Shown: piece after piece, positions 1-9,136 of the stretch | Layout of the letters: each line of letters begins with the position of its first letter | How positions within the stretch are numbered: position 1 is the first letter of the stretch | Origin: an uncultured Allobosea sp. | Lineage (GTDB): Bacteria > Pseudomonadota > Alphaproteobacteria > Rhizobiales > Beijerinckiaceae | Assembly: GCF_945957345.1 (NCBI RefSeq) | Contig: NZ_CAMFKW010000019.1 | Location: forward strand, 20,325-84,324 | Reading direction: 5' to 3' | DNA: 64,000 bases | The notes under the pieces: model-generated | Seen by the model: only the letters and a program-made list of their open reading frames with translations | The model's database searches: none | What the model was told of the DNA's origin: nothing | Translations under genes and position numbers: made by a program

Positions 1-1055
1 TCTTCGCCCATAGCGTCACCGTCAAGGAAGGCGAGTTGAAGCTCGGCGCCGCCGTCGAGCTCGTCGTCGACCATGAGCGCCGCACCGCGATCCGCGCCAA
101 CCACTCGGCGACCCACCTGCTGCACGAGGCGCTGCGCCTCGTCCTCGGTGACCATGTCGCGCAGAAAGGTTCGCTGGTCTCGGCCGATCGCCTGCGCTTC
201 GACTTCTCGCATCCCAAGCCCATCAGCGCCGAGGAGCTGCGCGAGGTCGAGGAGATCGCCAATGCGATCATCCTGCAGAACGAGCCGGTCACCACCCGCC
301 TGATGAGCGTCGACGAAGCGATCGCCTCAGGCGCCCGCGCGCTCTTCGGCGAGAAATACGGCGACGAGGTCCGCGTCGTCGCCATGGGCAAGAACCCGGC
401 CGGCAAGGCCTATTCGGTCGAGCTCTGCGGCGGCACCCATGCCGCGCGCACCGGCGATATCGGCCTCGTCAGCATCGTCGGTGAAGGCGCCGTCGCGGCC
501 GGCGTGCGCCGTCTCGAAGCCATGACCGGCAATGGCGCCCGCCTGCGCCTCAACGAGGAATCGTGTCTGCTCGACGGGCTCGCGAGCCTGCTCAAGGTAC
601 CCGCCGCCGAAGCCGGCAATCGCTTGGCCGCGCTGATCGAGGAGCGCCGCAAGCTCGATCGCGAATTGACAGAGGCCCGCAAGAAGCTCGCCATGGGCGG
701 CGGTGGCGCGACCGAGGAACCGATCCAGGAGATTGCCGGTGCCAAGCTGCTGGCGCGTGCCGTCACGGGCATCGAGATGAAGGACCTGAAGAGCCTCGCC
801 GACGAGGCCAAGGCCCGCGTCGGCTCTGGCGTCGTCGCAATCGTCGGTGTCGCCGATGATGGCAAGGCCGGCGTCGTGGTCGGTGTCACGCCCGATCTGA
901 CCGAGCGCTTCGACGCCGTCGCGCTGGTGCGCGCCGCTTCCGAGCAGCTTGGCGGCAAGGGGGGCGGCGGCCGCCGCGACATGGCCCAGGCCGGCGGGCC
1001 GGACGGCAGCAAGGCGCAGGAAGCGCTCGACGCCGTCGCGGCCGCAATGGGCTGA
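1..1055 (+). CDS. alaS: Alanyl-tRNA synthetase, C-terminal part (5' end outside window)
   Basis: Attaches alanine to tRNA-Ala and clears mischarged Ser/Gly-tRNA in the cytoplasm. About 350 residues are present, in frame from base 3. The editing domain is recognised by the zinc-binding HSATH near local residue 34 and CGGTH near local residue 140. After it come a coiled-coil linker and the C-terminal DHHA1 domain, which ends in a Gly-rich stretch followed by MAQAGG, as is usual near AlaS C-termini. The aminoacylation domain must lie upstream of the window. The stop codon overlaps the next start (TGATG), so the following gene is probably translationally coupled. Confidence 0.97.
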   Translation, partial: FAHSVTVKEGELKLGAAVELVVDHERRTAIRANHSATHLLHEALRLVLGDHVAQKGSLVSADRLRFDFSHPKPISAEELREVEEIANAIILQNEPVTTRLMSVDEAIASGARALFGEKYGDEVRVVAMGKNPAGKAYSVELCGGTHAARTGDIGLVSIVGEGAVAAGVRRLEAMTGNGARLRLNEESCLLDGLASLLKVPAAEAGNRLAALIEERRKLDRELTEARKKLAMGGGGATEEPIQEIAGAKLLARAVTGIEMKDLKSLADEAKARVGSGVVAIVGVADDGKAGVVVGVTPDLTERFDAVALVRAASEQLGGKGGGGRRDMAQAGGPDGSKAQEALDAVAAAMG

Positions 1056-1714
1056 TGGCGACTGGGAAAAGCGGCGCCTCCATCGGTGCCCTCTCCCGCC
1101 GCGCCCTCTTGATCGCGGCTGGCCTCTGGCCGGCTACGGCTGCCGCTCAGAAGCAGCAGAAGCCCGCACCGCGCCCGTCGCAGCCCTCGCTTTCCGCGGC
1201 GCGCAGCATCATGGCCGGCGCGCCGCTCAGCGTGCTCCTGAGCAACGCACCGCAAGGCGCCCGCCTTGCCATCGCCCGGCCGGACGATCCGGCGGACAGG
1301 GCGATCGTCGTCGTCGAGTTGAAGAACACGGTGCCGAACCTGCCGACACCCGGCGTTGTCGGCACCTACGAACTGCGCCTGACGGTGGAGAAGGACGGCG
1401 CCGCCGTGATCCTGCTGCGCCAGCCGCTCGCTACGACCGAGCCGAGCGCGACCCTGGCCGCACCCGAGCGCATCAGCCGCGGTCAGGGCCTGCCAGTGCG
1501 CGGCATCGGCCCCAATGGCGAGCAGGACCGCGTGATGCTGGTGAAGCCCGACGCGCCGGCCGATGCGGACGGCCCGCGCTTCTTCCCGGCCGAGAATGTC
1601 GAGGCGATGCTGGAGGCGCCTGACCAGCCCGGCGTCTACGAACTGCGCTACGTACTGCATGCACCGCTGGCGGAGCATCGGATTCTGGCGCGACGGCCGG
1701 TCAGGATAGAGTAA
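1055..1714 (+). CDS. Exported hypothetical protein with two repeated Ig-like modules
   Basis: 219 residues. The N-terminus carries LSRRALL followed by a hydrophobic run and ATAAAQ, which looks like a signal peptide cleaved near residue 31, possibly Tat-type because of the RR pair. The mature part holds two related stretches of about 75 residues. Each ends in a similar line (GTYELRLTVE near residue 107; GVYELRYVLH near residue 195) followed by a basic or hydrophobic tail. From memory this kind of module recurs in bacterial von Willebrand factor A proteins; I infer a beta-sandwich fold and assign no function. It overlaps alaS by one base and is likely cotranscribed with it. Confidence 0.75.
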   Translation: MATGKSGASIGALSRRALLIAAGLWPATAAAQKQQKPAPRPSQPSLSAARSIMAGAPLSVLLSNAPQGARLAIARPDDPADRAIVVVELKNTVPNLPTPGVVGTYELRLTVEKDGAAVILLRQPLATTEPSATLAAPERISRGQGLPVRGIGPNGEQDRVMLVKPDAPADADGPRFFPAENVEAMLEAPDQPGVYELRYVLHAPLAEHRILARRPVRIE

Positions 1715-1798
1715 TTCACGGCCAGCGGGCTGCGCCCCTGTCAAAGCTCGTGCAACCTTCGACACCTATGGTGGCCCGGCAGCAGGGAGCGACCCGTC

Positions 1799-2434
1799 AT
1801 GAATGCGGAGAGCGATGCCCATTTCTGGGATCGGACTTCCCGGCGTTACGCCCGCAGCAATATCGCAGATCGTACCGGCTATGAGCGCACGCTGGATCGG
1901 ACCCGTCGGCTGCTGAAACCGCAGGGCCGGGTGCTGGAACTCGGCTGCGGCACCGGAACGACGGCGCTGCGGCTCGCGAATTGCGTGCAAAGCTATCTCG
2001 CGACGGACATCTCCCCCGGCATGATCGCGATCGCCGAGGAGAGACATGCGGCTGTCGCGATCCCAGGATTGAGCTTTCGCGTCGCCACAACGGAAACGCT
2101 AGCGCCCGATATGGGCTTCGATGTCGTTTTGGGCTTCAACTACCTGCATCTGGTCCGTGATCTGCCGGGTACACTGGACCGCATCCACGGCTTGCTTGCA
2201 GCGGGCGGGCTATTCGTTTCGAAAACGCCCTGCATCGGGGACATGAATCCGCTCCTCGGATACGGAGTGCTGCCCGTGATGCGGGCGCTCCGCCTGGCGC
2301 CCTATGCCGGCGTCTTTCGCGCGGCAGAGTTGAAGGAGCGCATAGCCGCGGCGGGCTTCGTGATCTTGGCGATGGAAAGCCACGCGGCCCGAGGGGAGGA
2401 CAGACGTCCCTACATCGTGGCGCGGAAGAGCTGA
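1799..2434 (+). CDS. Class I SAM-dependent methyltransferase
   Basis: 211 residues with the seven-stranded methyltransferase fold. Motif I is VLELGCGTGT near residue 44, followed by the acidic residue after strand 2 (ATDISPGM) and a VLGFNYLHLV segment matching motif IV/post-I. The C-terminal half resembles UbiE/Coq5-like enzymes, but nothing identifies the acceptor. The ATG follows a CAGGGAG ribosome site by about 9 bases. It stands alone between the alaS pair and the convergent icd gene. Confidence 0.85.
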   Translation: MNAESDAHFWDRTSRRYARSNIADRTGYERTLDRTRRLLKPQGRVLELGCGTGTTALRLANCVQSYLATDISPGMIAIAEERHAAVAIPGLSFRVATTETLAPDMGFDVVLGFNYLHLVRDLPGTLDRIHGLLAAGGLFVSKTPCIGDMNPLLGYGVLPVMRALRLAPYAGVFRAAELKERIAAAGFVILAMESHAARGEDRRPYIVARKS

Positions 2435-2462
2435 TCGCCGCAGACAGATTCAACGCATGAAA

Positions 2463-2486
2463 AAGCCCGGCCTTTCGGCCGGGCTT
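2463..2486. terminator. Bidirectional hairpin terminator between methyltransferase gene and icd
   Basis: A perfect 10-bp stem (AAGCCCGGCC, loop TTTC, GGCCGGGCTT) lies between two convergent genes. A run of four A residues on the left serves as the T-run for the minus strand (icd); the right side is less U-rich. Confidence 0.85.
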
Positions 2487-2514
2487 CTCATTCCACGCAG
2501 CGATGCGCCCGAAA

Positions 2515-3729
2515 TCAGGCGGCCATCGCCTTGCGCATGTTGTCGCTGACCTTCTCGAGGAAGCCCGTGGTCGAGAGCCACTTCTGCTCGGCGCCGACCA
2601 GCAGGGCGAGGTCCTTGGTCATGTCGCCGGCCTCGACCGTGTCGACCGTGACCTTCTCCAGCAGGGAGGCGAACTTGGCCAGCTCGGCATTGTTGTCGAG
2701 CTTGGCGCGGTGGCTGAGGCCGCGGGTCCAGGCGAAGATCGAGGCGATCGAGTTCGTCGAGGTCTCCTTGCCCTTCTGGTGCTCGCGGTAGTGGCGGGTC
2801 ACCGTGCCGTGCGCGGCCTCGGCCTCGACGGTCTTGCCGTCCGGCGTCATCAGCACCGAGGTCATCAGGCCGAGCGAGCCGAAGCCCTGCGCCACGGTGT
2901 CGGACTGCACGTCGCCGTCGTAGTTCTTGCAGGCCCAGACATAGCCGCCCGACCACTTCATCGCCGAAGCGACCATGTCGTCGATCAGGCGGTGCTCGTA
3001 GGTGATGCCGAGCTCGTCGAACTTGGCCTTGAACTCCTTCTCGTAGACCTCCTGGAAGATGTCCTTGAAGCGGCCATCATAGGTCTTGAGGATGGTGTTC
3101 TTGGTCGAGAGATAGACCGGATACTTGCGCATCAGGCCGTAGTTCAGCGAAGCGCGGGCGAAGTCGCGGATCGAGTCGTCGAGGTTGTACATCGCCATGG
3201 CGACGCCGGCCTCAGGGGCCTTGAAGACCTCCTTCTCGATGACGTTGCCGTCCTCGCCGACGAACTTGATCGAGAGCGTGCCCTTGCCCGGGAACTTGAA
3301 GTCGGTCGCGCGGTACTGGTCGCCGAAGGCATGGCGGCCGATGACGATCGGCTGGGTCCAGCCCGGCACGAGGCGCGGCACGTTCTTGCAGATGATCGGC
3401 TCGCGGAAGATCACGCCGCCGAGGATGTTGCGGATCGTGCCGTTCGGCGACTTCCACATCTCCTTGAGGTTGAACTCCTTCACGCGGGCTTCGTCCGGCG
3501 TGATGGTCGCGCACTTCACGGCAACGCCATGCTTCTTGGTGGCGTTGGCGGCGTCGATCGTGACCTGGTCGTTGGTCGCGTCACGGTTCTCGACCGAGAG
3601 GTCGTAATAGTCGAGCTCGAGGTCCAGATACGGGAAGATCAGCGTGTCCTTGATCTTCTGCCAGATGATCCGGGTCATCTCGTCGCCGTCCATGTCGACG
3701 ATCGGGTTGGCGACCTTGATCTTGCTCAT
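2515..3729 (-). CDS. icd: NADP-dependent isocitrate dehydrogenase
   Basis: Oxidatively decarboxylates isocitrate to 2-oxoglutarate in the TCA cycle with NADP. 404 residues, the usual size of the homodimeric alphaproteobacterial/eukaryotic-type enzyme. It begins [20 protein letters not shown], as that subfamily does, and carries the substrate-binding SPNGTIRN segment and the metal-binding aspartates of IDDMVASA. The open frame continues about 86 codons upstream, but the ATG at 3729 is chosen because homologues begin there and because the upstream part covers a palindromic repeat. It ends at a strong hairpin terminator. Confidence 0.97.
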   Translation of the reverse strand: MSKIKVANPIVDMDGDEMTRIIWQKIKDTLIFPYLDLELDYYDLSVENRDATNDQVTIDAANATKKHGVAVKCATITPDEARVKEFNLKEMWKSPNGTIRNILGGVIFREPIICKNVPRLVPGWTQPIVIGRHAFGDQYRATDFKFPGKGTLSIKFVGEDGNVIEKEVFKAPEAGVAMAMYNLDDSIRDFARASLNYGLMRKYPVYLSTKNTILKTYDGRFKDIFQEVYEKEFKAKFDELGITYEHRLIDDMVASAMKWSGGYVWACKNYDGDVQSDTVAQGFGSLGLMTSVLMTPDGKTVEAEAAHGTVTRHYREHQKGKETSTNSIASIFAWTRGLSHRAKLDNNAELAKFASLLEKVTVDTVEAGDMTKDLALLVGAEQKWLSTTGFLEKVSDNMRKAMAA

Positions 3730-4055
3730 GCGATGACCCCTGTTCTCTCCAGATAGAACGATCCGAAACGGTGGCTCTCGGCCACGGCCCACGGCTGGGT
3801 CGCTTCCTAGAGCATGTTCCGCAAAAGTGGAAACCACTTTTGCGGCCCAGAACATGCTCAATGATTTGATTAGGCGCGAATTCTTCTCCTTCGGCTGCTT
3901 CAGCCGAAGGGAAAGCGCGCCGCGGGTTAAGGGCGGCGGGGGAAGCGCAGCTTTCGGGCAATCCAGCGGGGCAGGATTATGCTGCACCGCCGCAAAATCG
4001 GCACCTTCCGCGCCTAGCCTGACCTGCCGCTCGTCATAGCGACAGGACGAACGAC
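3730..4055. other. Intergenic region between divergent icd and outer-membrane-like gene
   Basis: 326 bases without a gene. It holds the two-armed palindrome at 3810-3859 and a second hairpin at 3888-3910 (CCTTCGGCTG / CAGCCGAAGG). Both promoters of the divergent genes should lie here, but I see no convincing -35/-10 pair. Confidence 0.6.
3810..3859. repeat. Nested palindromic intergenic repeat, family E, copy 1
   Basis: Outer arms GAGCATGTT / AACATGCTC enclose a perfect 12-bp inner hairpin (CCGCAAAAGTGG, AAA, CCACTTTTGCGG), followed by ATGATTTGATTA. The same architecture with diverged bases occurs at 6865-6910, and a related hairpin at 27963-28005. This is a common class of intergenic palindrome in rhizobia-like genomes. 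Confidence 0.8.
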
Positions 4056-4877
4056 GTGTTCCGTTTCATTCTCGATCTTCGCGCCTGCCTCCAGCCGGCC
4101 GCGATCCTTCTCGCGGCGACGCTTGGCCCCGCCCTCGCCTCCGCGCCTATAACGGCTGAGGAAGCCCCGGCCAGGCCGCTGCCGATTCCGCGTGGCGCGC
4201 TTGTCGACCCCGATGCCGACGTGATGGCGACCTCGTCGCTTGCGGCAGCAGACCCCGACGCCGTCGTCTTCGATCCGGCACTCGCCGCGATTGGTCGAGC
4301 GGCGGCGGAGTCGGGAGCTCATTTGCGGGCGCGGGCCCCCATTCCCGTCGACATCATCCGCAAGGGCTTCGCTGCGCGCCAGACCATGACGAGCGCGGAG
4401 CAGGATCGTTCGGTCGGCTTCAAGCTCGGTCAGGACATCTTCTCGCTCTCGACCACGCTTTCCGAGCCGGCCAGCACCGGCACGACGCGCAACGCCGAAC
4501 TGCGCTGGCGGCTGGCGCAGCCCGTCGCTGGCGGAAACGGCTTCATCTGGGGCCTCGCGACCGGCGGCGGCAGCGCGCTCTATGGCAGCCCCGAACAGAC
4601 CGGGGAAGCGCTCATCGGCTACCGGCAGGAGCTGTTTCCGCACCTCACGCTGACGTCACAGCTCGCCATGGCCGGCAACTATGTCTTCGCACCGGGCGAC
4701 GGCCTTCACACCGCGCTGACACCGGAGATGAAGCTTTCCGTCGATCTTGCCAGGCTCGCCGACCTGCCCTGGCAGACCTCTTTCGACGTCACGCTGGCGC
4801 GCAAGGTGCCGCTCGTCGCCAGCGATTTCGAGACGCGCGGCCGGGCCATGCTCTCCCTGAAATACAAGTGGAACTGA
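4056..4877 (+). CDS. Exported protein with probable outer-membrane beta-barrel end
   Basis: 273 residues from a GTG preceded by AGGAC at a spacing of 8. The first 28 residues form a signal peptide ending near ALAS. A polar, low-complexity linker is followed from about residue 120 by alternating hydrophobic and polar strands ([35 protein letters not shown]). The chain ends in LSLKYKWN, as barrel proteins often do. I do not recognise the family. The fold is inferred from strand periodicity alone, so the exact role is open. Confidence 0.65.
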   Translation: MFRFILDLRACLQPAAILLAATLGPALASAPITAEEAPARPLPIPRGALVDPDADVMATSSLAAADPDAVVFDPALAAIGRAAAESGAHLRARAPIPVDIIRKGFAARQTMTSAEQDRSVGFKLGQDIFSLSTTLSEPASTGTTRNAELRWRLAQPVAGGNGFIWGLATGGGSALYGSPEQTGEALIGYRQELFPHLTLTSQLAMAGNYVFAPGDGLHTALTPEMKLSVDLARLADLPWQTSFDVTLARKVPLVASDFETRGRAMLSLKYKWN

Positions 4878-4955
4878 CCGCCACGGCCGCCATCGCATGG
4901 CGGCCTGCATCTTCCCCGCCTTCCCCCTGGGCGTAGGCCGCTCTAGCCTCGCCCT

Positions 4956-5693
4956 ATGACACATCCGACCTCGACCAAATTCGCTCTCGTCACCGGCGGC
5001 ACGCGCGGTATCGGCGCCGGTGCAGCCCTCGCTTTGGCTCAAGCCGGCTATGACGTGCTCGCCACCGGCCTGACCGAGGAGGAGGTGGCGGCGGCGCCCG
5101 CCCATCCCGCGATCCGCCATGCCCGCCTCGACGTCACCCGCGAGGATCAGGTCGCGGCCATCGTCGCGACCTGCCCTCGCCTCGACGCGCTGGTGAACTG
5201 CGCCGGCATGATCCAGCGCGGCGGCAAGGAATTCGAGATCGACGCGTTCCGCCTGACCATCGAGGTCAATCTCAACGGCACGATGCGGGTGTGCCTCGCC
5301 GCCAAGGACAAGCTTGCCGCCAAGGGCGCGGACAAGGCCGGCGGCGCCATCGTCAACATCGCCTCGATGCTGACCTTCCACGGCTCGCCCTTCGCGCCGG
5401 GCTATGCGGCCTCGAAGGGTGGCATCGGCCAGCTCACCAAATCGCTCGCCGCCGCCTGGGCGCCGGACGGCATCCGCGTCAACGCGGTCGCGCCGGGCTG
5501 GATCGAGACCGAGCTCACCCGTCCGCTGGTCGAGGATGCCGAGCGCTCGGCGCCGATCCTTGCCCGCACGCCGATGGGCCGCTGGGGCAAGCCGGGCGAT
5601 GTCGGCGGCGCCATTGCCTTCCTGCTTTCGGACGCAGCCCAATTCGTCACCGGCGCGATCCTGCCGGTCGATGGCGGCTATCTCGCCGTCTAG
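4956..5693 (+). CDS. SDR-family oxidoreductase
   Basis: 245 residues, a classical short-chain dehydrogenase. It has cofactor loop TGGTRGIG near residues 13-20, NCAG near 80, catalytic Ser137, Tyr150 and Lys154 (YAASK), and the PGWIET region after strand 6. It resembles sugar or polyol dehydrogenases of the gluconate/2-deoxygluconate type, but the substrate is not readable. A cupin dioxygenase-like gene follows after 90 bases on the same strand, which suggests joint action in one catabolic step series. Confidence 0.85.
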   Translation: MTHPTSTKFALVTGGTRGIGAGAALALAQAGYDVLATGLTEEEVAAAPAHPAIRHARLDVTREDQVAAIVATCPRLDALVNCAGMIQRGGKEFEIDAFRLTIEVNLNGTMRVCLAAKDKLAAKGADKAGGAIVNIASMLTFHGSPFAPGYAASKGGIGQLTKSLAAAWAPDGIRVNAVAPGWIETELTRPLVEDAERSAPILARTPMGRWGKPGDVGGAIAFLLSDAAQFVTGAILPVDGGYLAV

Positions 5694-5783
5694 GAAATCC
5701 GATTCCCGCTCAAGAACTTGGACCGGGAACATGAAGCGAATTGTGCACGGATTGAATCAGAACATCAGCACGGGAGAGACACC

Positions 5784-6329
5784 ATGAACACGACGAGCCC
5801 GATGCCCGTCGCGGCCACGCAGGAGGAGCGCTGGACGCCCTACCGCCATGCCCAACCGAAGGAATCGCCGCCGGAACTGATCGTCCCCAACGTGATCCCG
5901 ACCGACGAGCGCGTCTGGGTCCCGGTCGACGACGATGTCTGGTTTCGCCCCCTGCTCCTGTGCACCTCGCGCGGTTACTGGATGAACCTGCTCAAGGTCC
6001 GCCGCGCCGGCGTGCTCTCGCGCCATCGTCATCCGCTGCCGGTCCATGGCTACGTGCTCAAGGGCCAATGGCGCTATCTGGAACACGACTGGGTCGCGAC
6101 CGAAGGCTCCTATGTCTACGAGGCACCGGGGGAGACCCATACGCTGGTAGTCGATCCCGATGTCGAGGAGATGATCACCATGTTCCAGGTGAACGGCGCG
6201 ATGATCTATGTCGATCCGGACGGCAAATGCCTCGGCTATGACGACGTCTTCACCCGCATCGACAAATGCCGCGCGCATTACGCCCGGAACGGGCTCGGCG
6301 CAGAGTATGTCGATCAGTTTATCCGGTAA
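5784..6329 (+). CDS. Cupin protein of the 2,4'-dihydroxyacetophenone dioxygenase family
   Basis: 181 residues, a single-domain cupin. Motif 1 is RHRHPLPVHGYVLKG near residue 80 and motif 2 is GETHTLVV near residue 115; together they supply the histidines of a mononuclear iron site. Overall layout and length match the family that includes 2,4'-dihydroxyacetophenone dioxygenase, which cleaves an aromatic ketone side chain; family membership does not prove that substrate. The ATG at 5784 is preferred over an in-frame upstream ATG at 5718 because GGGAGAGA stands just before it. Likely in an operon with the SDR upstream. Confidence 0.8.
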   Translation: MNTTSPMPVAATQEERWTPYRHAQPKESPPELIVPNVIPTDERVWVPVDDDVWFRPLLLCTSRGYWMNLLKVRRAGVLSRHRHPLPVHGYVLKGQWRYLEHDWVATEGSYVYEAPGETHTLVVDPDVEEMITMFQVNGAMIYVDPDGKCLGYDDVFTRIDKCRAHYARNGLGAEYVDQFIR

Positions 6330-6336
6330 CGCTTCC

Positions 6337-6432
6337 CGTCATGGTCGGGCTTGTCCCGACCATCCACGTCTTTACCGATGCAGGGCTGTGTTCAAGGCGT
6401 GGATGCTCGCCACAAGGGCGAGCATGATGGTG
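6337..6432. repeat. Palindromic intergenic repeat, family A, copy 1
   Basis: The block starts CGTCATGGTCGGGC and holds two hairpins: GGTCGGG/CCCGACC, then a GATGCTCGCC/GGGCGAGCAT arm. It ends in GATGG. A close copy is at 42893-42976. It fills the gap between the convergent cupin and fliX genes, where it could act as a terminator. Confidence 0.8.
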
Positions 6433-6442
6433 CCTGAAGAGC

Positions 6443-6850
6443 TCAACGCTTCAGCTTCGCCAGCTCGACCGCCGCGCGCAGTTCGATATGCGCCAGAACC
6501 TCGTCGAGCCGCGGGTCGTCCGTGGTCTCGCGCCGGAGCGACAGCGTCGTGCGCAGTCGCTCCAGCTCGGAGGGCAGCACCCGCCCGGAAAGCAGCGCCG
6601 CCTTCAAACGGTCGAGCCCGTCGAGCAGGTCATGCCCGCGCCTTGCCTGCCGGCGCTTGCGGTCCTGCGAGTCCTCTTGCGCCTGCACGGCGAGCAAGGT
6701 GTCGAGCGGCCCGGCCGCGCTGACGCCGCTGTTGCGGGTCGCGGTCGTGGATTCCTGCGTCGGAAGCGTGAAGGCCGCGCCGCTCGAGCGCCTCGCGGAA
6801 CTGGCCGGGCCGGCATTCGAGATGGGCGCGCGCTGGTCGATCCTGATCAT
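6443..6850 (-). CDS. fliX: Flagellar assembly trans-acting factor FliX
   Basis: 135 residues. In Caulobacter FliX couples class II flagellar assembly to the sigma-54 activator FlbD. The C-terminal 85 residues show the family signature: LDTLLAVQAQED near residue 48, RRGHDLLDGLDRLKAALLSG near 67, then TTDDPRLDEVLAHIELRAAVE. The N-terminus MIRIDQ...SARRSSGAAFTLP fits homologues. The frame is open further upstream, but those codons run through a palindromic repeat, so the start at 6850 is chosen. It is transcribed away from flgI, which matches my recollection of Caulobacter. The sequence shows no sigma-54 activator partner here. Confidence 0.85.
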   Translation of the reverse strand: MIRIDQRAPISNAGPASSARRSSGAAFTLPTQESTTATRNSGVSAAGPLDTLLAVQAQEDSQDRKRRQARRGHDLLDGLDRLKAALLSGRVLPSELERLRTTLSLRRETTDDPRLDEVLAHIELRAAVELAKLKR

Positions 6851-6864
6851 CGGCGGCCTCTGGA

Positions 6865-6910
6865 GCATCGGACCGAAAAGTGAATGCCACTTTTCGGACG
6901 AATCCGATGC
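6865..6910. repeat. Nested palindromic intergenic repeat, family E, copy 2
   Basis: Outer arms GCATCGGA / TCCGATGC and a perfect inner stem CCGAAAAGTG / CACTTTTCGG, followed by CATGATTAGG. It has the same nested plan as copy 1 at 3810-3859 with compensating base changes. It sits upstream of fliX. Confidence 0.8.
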
Positions 6911-6986
6911 CATGATTAGGATCCAGATCGTCACTTAACGACATCAGACGATCTGGAAGGGTTAACGAACTCTTGCCGGAAGACGG

Positions 6987-7002
6987 TTAACAGCCGGTAA
7001 AC
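6987..7002. promoter_or_regulatory. Candidate CtrA box in the fliX-flgI divergent region
   Basis: TTAA, seven bases, TAAAC: one mismatch from the CtrA consensus TTAA-N7-TTAAC. Extra TTAAC half-sites lie at 6935 and 6962. CtrA controls early flagellar genes in Caulobacter, where sites of this kind are found. The 321-base gap 6851-7171 otherwise holds only the family E palindrome. Confidence 0.45.
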
Positions 7003-7171
7003 TGCCCGGCAGAAACTGCCGCCCCGGCAGGAAGCGCAGGCTCCGCGGGGGCCTCCCCAACATGCCGCCGAACTGCAAAGGACTGACAAACAAGGCTTTT
7101 CAAATTCGAGCGGTTTGGCATGGCCCTCGCAAGGGCTCGGGCGAGTTCAACTACCCGCTGGTGCCAGACGC

Positions 7172-8305
7172 ATGTTCCGCAACCCCGCCCTGAAGACGCT
7201 GCTGAAGCCGCTGGCCGCGATGCTGGCCGTGGTCGTCGGCCTGTCGTCGCAGCCGGTGTTCGCACTCTCGCGCATCAAGGACCTCGCCTCGGTCGAAGGC
7301 GTCCGCACCAACCAGCTGCTCGGCTACGGTATCGTCGTCGGCCTCAACGGCACCGGCGACACGCTCAACAACACGCCCTTCACCAAGCAGTCGCTCACCG
7401 CGATGCTGGAGCGTCTCGGCGTCAACACCCGCGGCGCCAACATGCGCACCGCCAACGTCGCCGCCGTGATGGTGACGGCCAACCTGCCGCCCTTCTCCAC
7501 GCAGGGCACGCGCGTCGACGTCACCGTCTCGGCCATGGGCGACGCCAAGTCGCTGCAGGGCGGCACGCTGCTGGTCACCCCGCTGCTCGGCGCCGATGGC
7601 GAGGTTTATGCGGTGTCGCAGGGCCCGGTCGCGATCTCCGGCTTCTCGGCCGAGGGCGACGCCAGCAAGATCACCCGCGGCGTGCCGACCGTCGGCCGCA
7701 TCGCCAATGGCGGCGTCGTCGAGCGCGAGATCGACTTCGCGCTGAACAAGCTTCAGACGCTGCGCCTGTCGCTGCGCAATCCCGACCTGACCACCGCGCG
7801 CCGCATGGCTGCCGCGATAAACGAATTCGTCGGCGGCGACTCGGCCGAGCCGACCGATCCCTCGACGGTCGTCCTGCAGATCCCCGCCCGCTTCAAGGGC
7901 AACATGATCAAGCTGCTCACCGATATCGAGCAGCTGCGCGTCGAGCCCGACCAGCTCGCCCGCATCGTCATCGACGAGCGCTCCGGCATCATCGTCATGG
8001 GCAAGGACGTCCGCGTCTCCACCGTCGCCGTGGCGCAGGGCAACCTCACCGTCACGATCAGCGAGCAGCCGCAGGTTTCGCAGCCCGAACCGCTCTCCCG
8101 CGGCCAGACGGTCGTGACGCCGCGGACCAACGTCAAGGTCGATACCGGCGGCGGCAACAAGCTCGCCCTCGTCCGCGAAAGCGTGACGCTGGCCGAGCTG
8201 GTCGACGGGCTCAACGCGCTCGGCATCGGCCCGCGCGACCTGATCTCCATTCTCCAGGCCATCAAGTCGGCAGGCGCCCTGCAGGCCGAAATCGAGGTGA
8301 TGTGA
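7172..8305 (+). CDS. flgI: Flagellar P-ring protein FlgI
   Basis: Forms the periplasmic ring that acts as a bushing around the flagellar rod in the peptidoglycan layer. 377 residues, normal length. A signal peptide of about 30 residues (hydrophobic LAAMLAVVVGLSS, then PVFA) precedes SRIKDLASVEGVR and the family motif NQLLGYGIVVGLNGTGD. The end LQAEIEVM is typical. The ATG at 7172 is used because it gives the proper signal peptide; the frame is open for 19 more codons. Its stop overlaps the start of the FlgJ-like gene. Confidence 0.97.
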   Translation: MFRNPALKTLLKPLAAMLAVVVGLSSQPVFALSRIKDLASVEGVRTNQLLGYGIVVGLNGTGDTLNNTPFTKQSLTAMLERLGVNTRGANMRTANVAAVMVTANLPPFSTQGTRVDVTVSAMGDAKSLQGGTLLVTPLLGADGEVYAVSQGPVAISGFSAEGDASKITRGVPTVGRIANGGVVEREIDFALNKLQTLRLSLRNPDLTTARRMAAAINEFVGGDSAEPTDPSTVVLQIPARFKGNMIKLLTDIEQLRVEPDQLARIVIDERSGIIVMGKDVRVSTVAVAQGNLTVTISEQPQVSQPEPLSRGQTVVTPRTNVKVDTGGGNKLALVRESVTLAELVDGLNALGIGPRDLISILQAIKSAGALQAEIEVM

Positions 8306-8661
8306 TGACTGCTGCCCTCGCGCTTCCCGCCGCGAACCTCGCGCTCGGCGTCGCCGGTAAGGTCGTCGACGGTATCGCCAATGCGCTCGACCCGGCCAAG
8401 GCCAAGGCGAAGAAGCAGGCCGACGATTTCGAGACCATGTTCCTCGAGCAGATGACCGACCGGCTCACCGCCAGCGAAGGCACCGAGGGCCCGCTCGGCG
8501 AGAACGGCACAGGCGGCGGCATCTGGCGCTCCCAGCTCAGCCAGCAATACGCCAAGCAGATTCAGAAGGCCGGCGGTATCGGCCTCTCCAACCAGATCAT
8601 GCGTGACCTGCTCAGCCTCCAGGAGCAGGCCGCCGGCGGAGTTCAGAATGCTGGCAGCTAA
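8305..8661 (+). CDS. FlgJ-like rod-binding protein without muramidase domain
   Basis: 118 residues. It matches the N-terminal rod-binding (cap) part of FlgJ: FETMFLEQMTDRL near residue 45, GPLGENG near 65, then WRSQLSQQYAKQI and GGIGLSNQIMRDLL. The peptidoglycan hydrolase domain of enterobacterial FlgJ is absent, as is usual in alphaproteobacteria, where a separate lytic enzyme opens the wall. The start overlaps the flgI stop by one base, so translation is coupled. Confidence 0.88.
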   Translation: MTAALALPAANLALGVAGKVVDGIANALDPAKAKAKKQADDFETMFLEQMTDRLTASEGTEGPLGENGTGGGIWRSQLSQQYAKQIQKAGGIGLSNQIMRDLLSLQEQAAGGVQNAGS

Positions 8662-9136
8662 GCCTATCCTCGACGAACGCCCGCGCATCGCCGACGCCCT
8701 CAGCGCCCGCGCCTTGGTCGAGGCCGTGTTGGAGGCGCTCGGCGCGCTTTCGCATCTCGTCGGAGAGGAGACGGAGCTGGTCCGCGCCGGCCGCCTGCCA
8801 GAAGCCATGACCCGCGAGCCGCGCAAGACCGAGCTCGCCGGCATCTACATGCGCGGCGTCGAGCAGGTGAAGCTGAATGCCGTGGCCCTCGCCCGCTTCG
8901 TGCCCGACCAGGTCAAGCGGCTGAAGGACGCCCATCTCGCCTTCCAGGGCCTGATCGAGACCAACCAGATCGTACTGGCGACGGCGCGCGCCGTCTCGGA
9001 ATCGATCGTCCGCGACCTCGCCGCCGATGCCAACAAGCCGATGCGCGCCAATGGTTATGGCCCGGCCGCGACCGTCGGAGCCGGCGTCTTTGCGCGCCCC
9101 AATTCCGGTCCGCTGGTCGTTTCGCGCCGGCTGTAA
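8648..9136 (+). CDS. FlgN/FlbY-like flagellar protein, probable export chaperone
   Basis: 162 residues, predicted almost entirely helical, with LVEAVLEALGALSHLVGEETELVRAGRL near residue 20, then a basic KTEL segment and a long second helix. This layout is that of FlgN-type chaperones, which hold hook-associated proteins (FlgK, FlgL) before export; both of those are encoded in this window. The overlap of 14 bases with the FlgJ-like gene supports one operon. The family call is by pattern and position, not by strong motifs. Confidence 0.65.
   Translation: MLAAKPILDERPRIADALSARALVEAVLEALGALSHLVGEETELVRAGRLPEAMTREPRKTELAGIYMRGVEQVKLNAVALARFVPDQVKRLKDAHLAFQGLIETNQIVLATARAVSESIVRDLAADANKPMRANGYGPAATVGAGVFARPNSGPLVVSRRL

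Noticed and set aside
2503..3756. 417-codon open frame on the plus strand over icd
   Set aside because: Exact antisense of icd; composition follows the third-position GC bias of the real gene, and the peptide shows no domain.
7120..8305. Long plus-strand frame preceding the FlgJ-like start
   Set aside because: It is the +2 shadow of flgI, Arg/Gln/His-rich without motifs; the rod-protein domain begins only at 8305.
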